A stretch of DNA of 64,000 nt, taken from contig NZ_JBISCD010000038.1 of NCBI RefSeq assembly GCF_044386045.1, positions 62,001-126,000 of the forward strand. The letters are read 5' to 3'. A program made the position numbers and the translations under genes. Below are positions 51,740 to 60,679 of this stretch, piece after piece. The DNA comes from Thalassobellus sediminis. Its GTDB lineage: Bacteria > Bacteroidota > Bacteroidia > Flavobacteriales > Flavobacteriaceae. The notes below the pieces were generated by a model, which did not search any database, was not told where the DNA came from, and worked only from the letters and a program-made list of their open reading frames with translations. The stretch's first letter is position 1. Every line of letters starts with the position of its first letter.

Positions 51740-52657
51740 TTAGTGTTTAACCTCTAATTCGTAATACCTTATTTTAGAAAACGATCCCTCATCCCTAGAC
51801 TGAAAATAATTTCCAGCTTTAAAATAATTTTCAAAAACACCCCATCTTCTCATGTGTATATTTTCATAAACTTTATATTCATTTCCGTTCAAAATAACTA
51901 CCATTTTTCCCTCAGACACTTTTACTTCTAAAATAAATTTTTTGAATCCTACCTCTTGTTCAAAATTAAAGCCTACATCATCATCCCAAGCATCTTCATG
52001 AAGTATTTCAGTTTCTGAAGCATTTAAATTTTTAAGCACTTTAGTTTTTACTCTAATTTTTCCTTTATCCCAATATATCTTTAAAATAGGAGGTGCATTA
52101 TTATCATCTTCACCAATCAAATCACGTTGTTCGTTAGTTAAACGCCCATGAATTTGCATAATAATAGTTCTATGGTATTTACCATCAGAATCTCTGGTAG
52201 TTTCATCCATTGCTAACTTCCCTTTCATATAAGCACCTTGCTTAAAAGTCCAATTAGTATTATTATCACCAGATACCATTTGCTCTCTTAACTCAGACCT
52301 TGTATACTTTGTATTTCTGGTTTTAGAATTAGTTGGCATAGCATGAAATACTATAGCCCCTTTTAACGAATCTATGTACATATAAGGTTTTGCTACTTCA
52401 ATATTTGCAAAATCTAATATCTCTGGCGGGGTAATTTCAATTGGTTTACCTTCTTCATTTACTACAGGAAGCGTTACTTTCCAATGGCTTAGATCTATAT
52501 TTGGAAGTTTTACTTTTTTCTTCTTTTTCTTTTTTTGTTTTTTTTCAATTTTTATATCCGATTCTGTAACGCTACTTTTCTTGTTTTGAGAAGTAGCGCT
52601 AGCAGATAGAAATGCTATTAATAAAATACTCAATATTTCTTTTCGGAAGTTTTTCAT
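51740..52657 (-). CDS. PL7 alginate lyase, secreted, lysine-rich linker
   Basis: The 305-residue protein has a Sec signal without lipobox (LLIAFLSASATSQ) and a very basic linker (about 37-50, nine or more Lys, KKQKKKKKKKVKLP). The PL7 domain carries SELREQM-type, MQIHG and YFKAGNYFQ motifs. Long stretches are identical to the downstream PL7, so they arose by tandem duplication. It is likely soluble/periplasmic or T9SS-independent secreted. The basic linker could bind polyanionic alginate. Confidence 0.92.
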   Translation of the reverse strand: MKNFRKEILSILLIAFLSASATSQNKKSSVTESDIKIEKKQKKKKKKKVKLPNIDLSHWKVTLPVVNEEGKPIEITPPEILDFANIEVAKPYMYIDSLKGAIVFHAMPTNSKTRNTKYTRSELREQMVSGDNNTNWTFKQGAYMKGKLAMDETTRDSDGKYHRTIIMQIHGRLTNEQRDLIGEDDNNAPPILKIYWDKGKIRVKTKVLKNLNASETEILHEDAWDDDVGFNFEQEVGFKKFILEVKVSEGKMVVILNGNEYKVYENIHMRRWGVFENYFKAGNYFQSRDEGSFSKIRYYELEVKH

Positions 52658-52678
52658 TTAAACTGAATAATTATAAAA

Positions 52679-54169
52679 CTAATCTAAATAGACCTTAACA
52701 TTATCAATCCATGCATCTTTTATTGTAACTGCATAAAACATGACCGCTACTTCTCCATTATCATTACTAGTAAAAGGAATGGATACTGTTTCGCGTCTTG
52801 AATCTGAGAATTTCCCCTCAGCAATTGTTCCAACATGATTCCCTAAATTAGAATTGATATTATCTACAGCATCTGCTCCATCAATATAGTGTCCATCTAA
52901 AACAAGTCCAACAATTCTCCTACCTCCAATAGGATCGTCTGCAACATCATCTTTTATAGCATATTGATACTCTAAAACATAATCAGTATTAGGTTCTAAT
53001 TTAAGAGCTTGATAAGCATATCTAGATCCAGAATTCTGAAGATATCCCCCAGATTGACTTGAGGTCCACTTAGCTCCTGCTGTTTTTTTACCATTATCTG
53101 TCCCGTCATAATTTGTCCAAGAACCATCAGAACTTGATCCGAATGGTGTTGTAGTCCCATCTGTAAAAGTTGTAAACCTCCAATGATCTGTTTTGTTATT
53201 AAAATCACCATTTAAAATTATTGATGTTATTGGCTTATGTAAATAAACATTATCAACGTTAAGTGTAGCAGCATCATTTGCTTTACCGCCTGCTCCTAGC
53301 TCTAATTTAATTTCATCAAATTTAATAACAGGAGATGAAAAGTCTGAATCTAAATCTAAATCTAAACCAATCCACTCACCATCAATTAAATCTTGGTTAT
53401 AAACATACTCTGTATTACCATCAACTAAAGTTATTTTCAACTTATCAATACCAACGGTAAAATCAGAATTCACATCTAAATGAATATGTGTAGCAGCAAT
53501 ACCTGAATCAAATGCATCGGCAACAACCACCTCATCTAATTGAATAGACGCTCCAACATCATTGCTAAATCGAGAATATTGCAATACTTTATTCCCAGAC
53601 TCCATAGTTACTTCTCCTTGTTGTGCATCTCCTGCATTTAAATCGACCCCTGAGGCTGAATATCTATAAGAAATTAATGCTCCATCATATTCTATACCAT
53701 TGCTGTATATAGATAACACTTCCTCAAGCCCCACAGAAGGAGATTCAGGAGCTGAAGCTACAGAAGTAACTTCATGCTCTACTACTATATCTTCTGTTTT
53801 AGTCACACTAGCCAAACCTTTATTTGAAATTGCTGTTACTGTTATTGTATATATAGCTTCTTCAACATTGTTAGGATAATCGTAAGACACAGAACCATTT
53901 TGCTCTGTAATAGTTACAGAAGGGCTTCCGTCTCCAAAATTCACCTCAAATGATGTAACTCCAATAGCCAATGGTTTTACGGTTATATATGTACCATCAT
54001 CTATTCCATTTTCATCTGGCCCTGGAGTCGCTTTAAAGCTAGAAAATGAAATTTCTGTAAGTCCAGTACCCATAGTGCTTTCAGTTGGAGCAATAATATC
54101 ATCATCTTCACATGAAAATACCAGTCCAGTTATTAGCAAAACAAATATTCCTTTTTTTAATAAATTCAT
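52679..54169 (-). CDS. surface glycan-binding lipoprotein with PKD domain and CBM-like C-terminus
   Basis: The 496-residue protein has a lipoprotein signal (LLITGLVFSC), a PKD-like domain (about 60-130, SFEVNFGDGSPSVTITEQNG), a middle beta domain (about 150-310) and a C-terminal CBM-like beta-sandwich (about 315-496: ILNGDFNNKTDHWRF, SGSRYAYQALKLEP, AVMFYAVTIKDAWIDNVKVY). The C-terminal part is paralogous to that of the next gene. Such SusE/F-position proteins bind the polysaccharide at the surface; alginate is implied by context. Confidence 0.8.
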   Translation of the reverse strand: MNLLKKGIFVLLITGLVFSCEDDDIIAPTESTMGTGLTEISFSSFKATPGPDENGIDDGTYITVKPLAIGVTSFEVNFGDGSPSVTITEQNGSVSYDYPNNVEEAIYTITVTAISNKGLASVTKTEDIVVEHEVTSVASAPESPSVGLEEVLSIYSNGIEYDGALISYRYSASGVDLNAGDAQQGEVTMESGNKVLQYSRFSNDVGASIQLDEVVVADAFDSGIAATHIHLDVNSDFTVGIDKLKITLVDGNTEYVYNQDLIDGEWIGLDLDLDSDFSSPVIKFDEIKLELGAGGKANDAATLNVDNVYLHKPITSIILNGDFNNKTDHWRFTTFTDGTTTPFGSSSDGSWTNYDGTDNGKKTAGAKWTSSQSGGYLQNSGSRYAYQALKLEPNTDYVLEYQYAIKDDVADDPIGGRRIVGLVLDGHYIDGADAVDNINSNLGNHVGTIAEGKFSDSRRETVSIPFTSNDNGEVAVMFYAVTIKDAWIDNVKVYLD

Positions 54170-54211
54170 AATTTCTTATTTATTTTTTATTGTTTTTATT
54201 ATCAACTAACA

Positions 54212-55159
54212 TTACTCAGCTGCATAAACTTTAACATTATCTATATAAACATCTACATCAGTTACTGCATAAAACATAATAGACATTTCTCCACTAGCAT
54301 TTGTAGTAAATTCTTGTTCAACTTTTGTATGAGATGTTTTTCCTTTTGCTTCGTTTGCAATAAATTGACTAACTGGAGTACTTGCTACAGCATCAGATCC
54401 ATCTGCAAAATGACCATCTAAAACTTCAGAAATAATTCTATTCCCACCTGGAGCAACACCTGCTTGTTCTGCTGGTGTTTTAATAGCATACTCATATTCT
54501 AAAATATATTTAACCGTACGATCTGCATCTGTTGGAGATACTATAATTGCTTGGTAAGCATATCTAGTATTTGAGCTTAAGTAAGCTCCTGCAGATGTCC
54601 CTTTCGTCCATTTAGCACCTTTTGTTTTAGCGCCATTATCTGATCCATCATAATTTGTAAAAGAACCATCAGAACTTGAATTAAAAGGATTCGTATTACC
54701 TCCTGTAAAAGAAGAGAACTTCCAATCATTTTGACCGTCATTAAAATCTCCATTTAATATTCCAACAGGAATAGGAACAAATTTATCTACTACATCTACA
54801 TCTAAAGTTACAGTAGTTGATGCATCATTAGCATCAAGGGCAGTTAATGTTACTGGATAAGTACCTTCTCCTGCCATAAAAGTATAGCTAGGATCTTTTT
54901 CTGTTGAAGTTTCTCCTCCTCCAAAATCCCAAAGATACTTAGTAGATTCCGTTGATAAATTATTAAATTCTATAGTTCTGAAATCTTCTGCATTTGGAAT
55001 ATAAGCAAAATCAGCTGTTGGCAAGTTAGTGTCTACTTTTGAACCTGCCTCTGGTAAATCAAACTCAAAAGCTTCTTCACAACTTACAGAGAAAATCATT
55101 GCCGAAAGGCACAACACTAACTTGATAGTGTTTTTAAAAATATTTAATTGATTTTTCAT
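54212..55159 (-). CDS. surface lipoprotein with PKD domain and CBM-like C-terminus
   Basis: The 315-residue protein has a lipoprotein signal (CLSAMIFSVSC), a PKD domain (about 47-127, YLWDFGGGETSTEKDPSYTF) and the same C-terminal module (about 135-315: ILNGDFNDGQNDWKF, SNTRYAYQAI, MFYAVTDVDVYIDNVKVY). It lies directly after susD, where surface glycan-binding proteins usually sit. It is the shorter paralogue of its neighbour. Confidence 0.82.
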   Translation of the reverse strand: MKNQLNIFKNTIKLVLCLSAMIFSVSCEEAFEFDLPEAGSKVDTNLPTADFAYIPNAEDFRTIEFNNLSTESTKYLWDFGGGETSTEKDPSYTFMAGEGTYPVTLTALDANDASTTVTLDVDVVDKFVPIPVGILNGDFNDGQNDWKFSSFTGGNTNPFNSSSDGSFTNYDGSDNGAKTKGAKWTKGTSAGAYLSSNTRYAYQAIIVSPTDADRTVKYILEYEYAIKTPAEQAGVAPGGNRIISEVLDGHFADGSDAVASTPVSQFIANEAKGKTSHTKVEQEFTTNASGEMSIMFYAVTDVDVYIDNVKVYAAE

Positions 55160-55180
55160 AATTTTTTAAGTTTTATATTG

Positions 55181-56659
55181 TTATTGAGGATTTTGGGTCA
55201 AAATCCCATCACTTAAATTAATTTCTCTTGATGGAATTGGTAATAATAATCTTCTAATATTATAACTCGTGTATCCCATTTCATTAGCATGATTTCCTAA
55301 GACTTCATGTGCAACTCCAAATCTTACCAAATCAAAGAAACGGTGGTTTTCAAAAGCTAACTCTATTCGTCTTTCAAGTAATAAAGCATCTTTAGTTAAA
55401 ACTGTAGGGCGATCGGTTACAGGGTCAAAACCTGCTCTTTCTCTAACTTCCATATAAGAATCTATAGCACTACTATTTGTAGTAGCCTCTCCTCCTTCCA
55501 TAATAGATTCTGCGTGCATTAATAAGACATCCGAATAACGTAATATAATCCAGTCGTTACCTGCATTACCAGGTTGCTCTCCATAGGTAGGCAAATTAGT
55601 ATCTGATATATCATAGCCATCTGGCAAAAACTTTGCAACTTCAGCGCTTTCGGGCACAGGAAGACTTGCATCATCGCCTAAAGCAATATAAGATACTGCT
55701 GTTCTATTTCCTCCATATGCTATAAAGTCTTCAGCAAGATTTGGATTAACTATATTAAGTCCATCTTGTCGACCTTGGCGCTTATATGAAGTAAATTCAG
55801 ATGAAAAACCTTGACTTTCTTCTGGGTTCCCTGTTAAGTACTGAATAGCGAAAATAATTTCGTTATTTAGTTCGTTATAGAATACATTCTTATAATTAGA
55901 CTCTAAAGCAAAATCACCGCTATTAACAATATTCTCACATAATTGTTTTGCTCCTGCATAATTAGGTGCTGGTTGCGTTAAATACACTTTAGCCAAAATG
56001 CCTTGTGCCGCAGCTTTTGATGCTCTAGACTTATGCGAATTGTTTAAATACTGAACACCTTCTTTTAAATCTGCTACAATTTGTTCATAAACGTTTGTTT
56101 CATCAACTCTAGTAAAAAGTAATTCTTTATCATCAGAACCTACTACTGTAGTTACTAAAGGAACAGCACCATACAATCTCACTAAGTTAAAATATGCATA
56201 AGCTCTTAAAAACTTAGCCTCGGCAGTATATTTATTGATATTTGAAGCATCTGCTCTATCAACATATTTTAAAACATTATTAGCTCTAAAAATAATCTCA
56301 TACATAGATTGGTAATAATCCTCAGACTGAACATTATCGGGTTCAACTATATACCTATGAAAATCGGCTCTAGAACCTTCAAGGGTTTTACTTCTTGTAT
56401 TATCAGATCTATGCTCAGTTAATAGGTACTCCAATTGCACGCCTCTATTAAATCTTATTGAACTTGATTCTGTATTTTCATTAACACCTTGTACGGCATC
56501 ATAAATTCCAATAATACCAGACAATACATCATCATCAGATTGGAAAAAACTTTCTGCAACAATAGCAGAATCTGGTAATGGGTTTAAAAACTCATCTGTA
56601 TCACAGGAAACAAACATAGCTCCTGTTATAGCAAAAATTAAAAATTTTATATATTTCAT
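55181..56659 (-). CDS. SusD/RagB-family starch-binding-like lipoprotein
   Basis: The 492-residue protein has a lipoprotein signal (FAITGAMFVSC, Cys 19), TPR helices in the N-terminal two-thirds (KFLRAYAYFNLVRLYGAVPL, GILAKVYLTQPAP) and the C-terminal SusD block (YSDVLLMHAESIMEGGEATT, ERRIELAFENHRFFDLVRFG). SusD caps the SusC barrel and grabs oligosaccharide. It lies 18 bases after susC. Confidence 0.95.
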   Translation of the reverse strand: MKYIKFLIFAITGAMFVSCDTDEFLNPLPDSAIVAESFFQSDDDVLSGIIGIYDAVQGVNENTESSSIRFNRGVQLEYLLTEHRSDNTRSKTLEGSRADFHRYIVEPDNVQSEDYYQSMYEIIFRANNVLKYVDRADASNINKYTAEAKFLRAYAYFNLVRLYGAVPLVTTVVGSDDKELLFTRVDETNVYEQIVADLKEGVQYLNNSHKSRASKAAAQGILAKVYLTQPAPNYAGAKQLCENIVNSGDFALESNYKNVFYNELNNEIIFAIQYLTGNPEESQGFSSEFTSYKRQGRQDGLNIVNPNLAEDFIAYGGNRTAVSYIALGDDASLPVPESAEVAKFLPDGYDISDTNLPTYGEQPGNAGNDWIILRYSDVLLMHAESIMEGGEATTNSSAIDSYMEVRERAGFDPVTDRPTVLTKDALLLERRIELAFENHRFFDLVRFGVAHEVLGNHANEMGYTSYNIRRLLLPIPSREINLSDGILTQNPQ

Positions 56660-56677
56660 AATTAATGTTTTCTTAGA

Positions 56678-59600
56678 TTAAAAATTAACGTTCAAACCAA
56701 CTGACATGGTACGAAACAATGGTGTCCCAGCTCTTTGAGCACCGTAAGACTGAGGTGTATTATTACCGTCAATAAATTCAGGATTAAAACCTTTATAATC
56801 ATCAGAAGTAATGTAAATTAAATTCTGTCCAGTAGCATAAAGTCTTAATGATTTGATTCCTAATTTTGAAATAACATCCTTTGGTAAACTATAACCAATG
56901 TTTACATTTCTCAATGAAAAATAACCTGCACTCATAACAACATCATTAGTATGAACTCTTTGTTGAAGAAAAGAAGCGTCTGTTATTAATCCTGCATCAA
57001 CCACTGCCTGCTCATCAGAAGTACCTCCTTGCCAATCTGTACCGAAATACTGGTCTCCAATATTTTTTACTTCAGCACCTTGACTTCCTTGAATCATAAA
57101 AGAAAAATCGAAATTTCCAAAATTGAATTCATTTGTTAAACTCCATACAATTTCTGGATAAGGGTCTCCTAAAATAGTTTTATCATCATCTGTAATTAAA
57201 CCATCTCCATTCAAATCTTTAACGATAACATCTTCAGATCTACCGTTAATTGGAATCCAAGGAGAATCCCAATATTCTATTGGTAATTCCTTATCTACAA
57301 CATAACCATAAAAAGAAGAAATAGGATTACCAACAGAATTAATCCATTGTGAGTTTCTACCAAACCCATCTTCTGTTAAAGCTCCATTAGATTCACCATA
57401 ATCAAGCAATTCGTTTTTGTTGGTAGAAGCTATTAAAGTAGTATTCCAAGAAAACTTCTCACTAGTAACATTTTTTGTTCTTAATTCAAATTCCCAACCA
57501 CTATTTGCTACTTTACCTAAGTTTACAATACCATTATTAAATCCTGTAACATAAGACACTGGGTTATTTAGTAATAACTGGTCACTAGTTCTTTTATAAT
57601 AATCTAAAGACCCAGTAATTCTATTGTTTAAAAATCCAAAATCTAAACCAGGATTAAATTCCTCAGAAGCTTCCCATTGTAATAATAAATTAGCAATATT
57701 TTTAGGAGAAACACCTGCAGAAATACCTCCATTAGTAATAGCATTAGTATTATCTAATTGTGCCAAATAAGGCCATGCATTAACTAATTCGTCTCCTACA
57801 TTAAAGTTTTCAGCTCCTGTTAAACCGTAACTAACTCTTAATTTAAAATTACTTAGAAAATCAGATTCTTCAAGAAAACTTTCATTAGAGACATTCCAAC
57901 CTAAAGACACTGCAGGGAAATTACCCCACTTAGAATTTACTCCAAAAACAGAGCTTCCATCACGTCTAAAAGAAGCAGACAATAAATATTTATCGGCATA
58001 AGCATAATTAATTCTACCAAAATATCCGATTTTATTTTTCTCTATATTAAATTCACCTTCTGAAATTATAGTAGTAGCACCTTGTAGGTTTTTAAGTAAA
58101 TCATTAGAATATCCCGTACCTGCAATTTGACTTGTTTCAGCTTTTCTTTTTTGAATAGTCATACCCGCTAAAGCACTAATATCATGATTTCCTATTTGCA
58201 TATTATAAGACAAGGTATTATCAGAAATCAACCTAGAACTAAATCTGTTTTGTAATTGATAAGCAGCTCTACTATTACCAGATGCATGATGCTTTGTTCC
58301 ATCCCATCTCGTTCTTTTACGTTGCTCTAAGGTTACCCCTAAAGATGTCTTTGCTATAAGACCATCCATAATTTCATATTGTAAATAAGCTGACCCTAAT
58401 AATTTAGTATTAAACTCATAATGCTCTCTCTCTACATATTGCGCATATGGATTTGCATCACCAGAGGTACGAGGTCTATTATCGCTACCGTTACCATCTA
58501 AGTCTAATTCAACTAAATGATTCTCATAAAAATAATCTCCTATTCCTATATTTGGATAAGCATCTCTATTTATAAATTGTAATGTTTCTGCTGTATGATA
58601 AATTGGTAACCACGGCGATTGCCTTATAGGATTGTGAACCGAAGTAGGTAACGCTCTTCTTTTTGAGTAAGAAGGTGTAGCACTCAATCCAAATTTTACT
58701 TTTTTACTTAATTTACTATCTAATTTTAACTTAGCAGAATACAACTTATAGTTATCTGTAAGTACAACACCTTCATCACTTAAATATCTTAATGAAGAAG
58801 AAAATTTTGTATCTGCAGTACCACCACTTGCTGATAAAGAGTGACTTGTAATAAACCCACCATCAAAGAAAACATCTTGCCAGTCTCTATCAATACCTGT
58901 TACTTCAACTATTTTTTGTGCATATTGGGTTTGTTCTGAAAGTGCACCTGTAGCCGCGAGTTCTTTAGCTGCCCAACCAGCAACACTTTTTTTATAATAA
59001 TCACTTCCAAATGCATCTTTATAACCTGTAAAAGTATTATAGGAAAACTTTGTTTTTCCTTCTTTACCTGTTTTTGTAGTAATAAGTATTACTCCGTTAG
59101 ATCCTTCACTACCATAAATAGCAGCAGATGCGGCATCTTTTAACACCTCAAAAGACTCAACATCATTCATATCTAAGTTTCCAAGGAAACTAGAATCAAC
59201 AATAACTCCATCTACAACCACCGCTGGTCCAGAATCGGCTGTAATTGATCCAAACCCCCTAACTGTAATAGTAGGAGCAGCTCCTGCTTCTGCTGAACTC
59301 GCTTGAATATTAACCCCTGAAACCTGACCTATTAAAGCATCATCAACCCTTGCTACAGCTATTTGATCTAAACTTTCGTTTACAACTTTAGAAATAGCAC
59401 CAGTAAGGTGAGATTTTTTCTGAGTTCCATAACCAATAACAACAACTTCATCTAATTTTGCTAAATCTTCGACAAGAGAAATATTTAATGTTGTTTGATT
59501 ATCTATAATTTGCACCTGTGTAACAAATCCTATATATGAGAATTGTAACACTTCTTTTTTATCTACTTGTATTTCAAATTTACCGTCAAAATCTGTAGTA

Positions 59601-59761
59601 ACACCTCGTGAAGTATTAACTACTATGACATTTACACCAGGAATTGGTATGTTATCTGTCGCAGAAACAACAGTACCTTTAATAAGGGCACCAGACTGCG
59701 CAAATAGACTAATATTGAACAACAATATTAAAGTTAAAAGTAGCTTGTTTTTTAAATTCAT
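56678..59761 (-). CDS. SusC/RagA-type TonB-linked outer-membrane transporter
   Basis: The 1027-residue protein has a signal peptide, a carboxypeptidase-regulatory-like domain (about 25-95), TonB box DEVVVIGYGTQKK (about 102-114), plug (about 115-230, ending VEVLKDAASAAIYGSEGSNG-type), and a 22-strand barrel closing in a C-terminal FRTMSVGLNVNF. It imports oligo-alginate into the periplasm with SusD. First gene of the six-gene operon. Its promoter is probably the -7 box at 60085, giving a ~300-nt leader. Confidence 0.95.
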   Translation of the reverse strand: MNLKNKLLLTLILLFNISLFAQSGALIKGTVVSATDNIPIPGVNVIVVNTSRGVTTDFDGKFEIQVDKKEVLQFSYIGFVTQVQIIDNQTTLNISLVEDLAKLDEVVVIGYGTQKKSHLTGAISKVVNESLDQIAVARVDDALIGQVSGVNIQASSAEAGAAPTITVRGFGSITADSGPAVVVDGVIVDSSFLGNLDMNDVESFEVLKDAASAAIYGSEGSNGVILITTKTGKEGKTKFSYNTFTGYKDAFGSDYYKKSVAGWAAKELAATGALSEQTQYAQKIVEVTGIDRDWQDVFFDGGFITSHSLSASGGTADTKFSSSLRYLSDEGVVLTDNYKLYSAKLKLDSKLSKKVKFGLSATPSYSKRRALPTSVHNPIRQSPWLPIYHTAETLQFINRDAYPNIGIGDYFYENHLVELDLDGNGSDNRPRTSGDANPYAQYVEREHYEFNTKLLGSAYLQYEIMDGLIAKTSLGVTLEQRKRTRWDGTKHHASGNSRAAYQLQNRFSSRLISDNTLSYNMQIGNHDISALAGMTIQKRKAETSQIAGTGYSNDLLKNLQGATTIISEGEFNIEKNKIGYFGRINYAYADKYLLSASFRRDGSSVFGVNSKWGNFPAVSLGWNVSNESFLEESDFLSNFKLRVSYGLTGAENFNVGDELVNAWPYLAQLDNTNAITNGGISAGVSPKNIANLLLQWEASEEFNPGLDFGFLNNRITGSLDYYKRTSDQLLLNNPVSYVTGFNNGIVNLGKVANSGWEFELRTKNVTSEKFSWNTTLIASTNKNELLDYGESNGALTEDGFGRNSQWINSVGNPISSFYGYVVDKELPIEYWDSPWIPINGRSEDVIVKDLNGDGLITDDDKTILGDPYPEIVWSLTNEFNFGNFDFSFMIQGSQGAEVKNIGDQYFGTDWQGGTSDEQAVVDAGLITDASFLQQRVHTNDVVMSAGYFSLRNVNIGYSLPKDVISKLGIKSLRLYATGQNLIYITSDDYKGFNPEFIDGNNTPQSYGAQRAGTPLFRTMSVGLNVNF

Positions 59762-59875
59762 AATTATTTTTTTATGTTTAAAGTGTAGTTGTTTTAGTAT
59801 TTTAGTACTATCTTATTAGATCTCTCTAATAAAATTTTCACTTCATTAAAAAACATAAATTCACATAATTTTTTG

Positions 59876-59990
59876 TAATTTTGTAGAACGCATGTTTTTA
59901 TTTAAGTAATGGCATGTTATAATTTTTACTTCCCTCCTAAAAGAAGTAATAATGATTTAAAAGGATAGACGTGCATCTATCCTTTTTTTA
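59876..59990 (+). ncRNA. candidate small RNA antisense to the susC leader
   Basis: A perfect -7 box TAATTTTG (59876-59883) and a terminator (59959-59990) on the plus strand would give a ~100-nt RNA. It is antisense to the susC 5' leader and contains CUUCCCUCCUA, perfectly complementary to the MFS permease leader. No ORF of note. PUL-linked antisense RNAs are known in Bacteroides, but this one is a prediction. Confidence 0.45.
59959..59990 (+). terminator. terminator on the strand opposite susC
   Basis: AAAAGGATAGA (59959-59969) pairs with TCTATCCTTTT (59976-59986) around CGTGCA, then a T tract. The T tract is on the plus strand, so it does not serve the kdgF operon. Confidence 0.8.
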
Positions 59991-60010
59991 TTTATTTCAC
60001 TTTCATATAA

Positions 60011-60052
60011 GTCTGTTTTTTTGAGTAGTTATACATTGAGTCTGTTTTTTTG
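60011..60052. repeat. direct repeat GTCTGTTTTTTTG, two copies
   Basis: Copies at 60011-60023 and 60040-60052, 29 bases apart, beside the operator cluster in the susC upstream region. Confidence 0.6.
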
Positions 60053-60092
60053 GTAAACCAAATTGGTTTACCAGTTTGGTTTACCAAATATA
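60051..60092 (-). promoter_or_regulatory. three tandem TGGTnnACCA operators and the susC -7 box
   Basis: TGGTAAACCA (60051-60060), TGGTTTACCA (60064-60073) and TGGTTTACCA (60077-60086) are spaced exactly 13 bases. On the minus strand TATATTTG (60092-60085) is the TAnnTTTG -7 box of susC and overlaps the third site. A GntR repressor bound here would block RNA polymerase. Transcription start would be near 60078, giving a ~317-base leader. The remainder of 59762-60284 has no gene. Confidence 0.7.
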
Positions 60093-60284
60093 TATTAATT
60101 TATTGTTAAAAAAAAATAAATTTTAAATTTTAACATTATTAGTACTTAATACTTAACCAATTGAACTAAAAAAAATAAATATATACGTAGTTAGACCAGT
60201 AGAAATGAATTACATTTGGTCAAATTTTTATTAAATCTTATAATAAAACTATTTTCATCTATATTAATGACTAGCAGATTTTTT

Positions 60285-60659
60285 TTATGAATTACCTCCA
60301 AAGTACGATACATCGCCTCCACTTAAAAAATCTTCTCTTACAGGACTAAATGTGTCAATAAGCATTCCTTCTTTCAAACAAACTGCACTATGCAATAAAT
60401 TAGGCTCAATATATACGCCATCTCCTGCTTCAATAATTTGCTTAACACCATCAATTTCAAATTCGAACTTACCTGAAACACAATAAGTAGCTTGCGTTTG
60501 AAAATGTTGGTGTGGAGCACCTAATGCCCCTTTGTCAAATTTCACTTTTACCATCATTATTTGGTTATCATAACCTAAAAATTTTCTAGATACTCCTCCA
60601 CCTAGTACTTCCCATTTCATGTCTTTTGTGATGATGTATTTTTTGCTAAATCGTTTCAT
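60285..60659 (-). CDS. kdgF: KdgF-like cupin, unsaturated uronate linearisation
   Basis: The 124-residue single-domain cupin has the metal-binding HQHFQTQATYCVSG block (about 50-63) and a second strand EPNLLHSAVCL. KdgF-type cupins speed opening of the unsaturated uronate ring released by alginate or pectin lyases to DEH. It is the last gene of the operon with PL17, 20 bases after it. The context makes the role convincing. Confidence 0.88.
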   Translation of the reverse strand: MKRFSKKYIITKDMKWEVLGGGVSRKFLGYDNQIMMVKVKFDKGALGAPHQHFQTQATYCVSGKFEFEIDGVKQIIEAGDGVYIEPNLLHSAVCLKEGMLIDTFSPVREDFLSGGDVSYFGGNS

Positions 60660-60679
60660 GTTTTTTAATTTATTTGTTT

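Noticed and set aside
51740..52657. Poly-Lys run as a possible frameshift
   Set aside because: The reading frame is intact on both sides of the A-rich stretch, and signal peptide and PL7 domain stay in the same frame.
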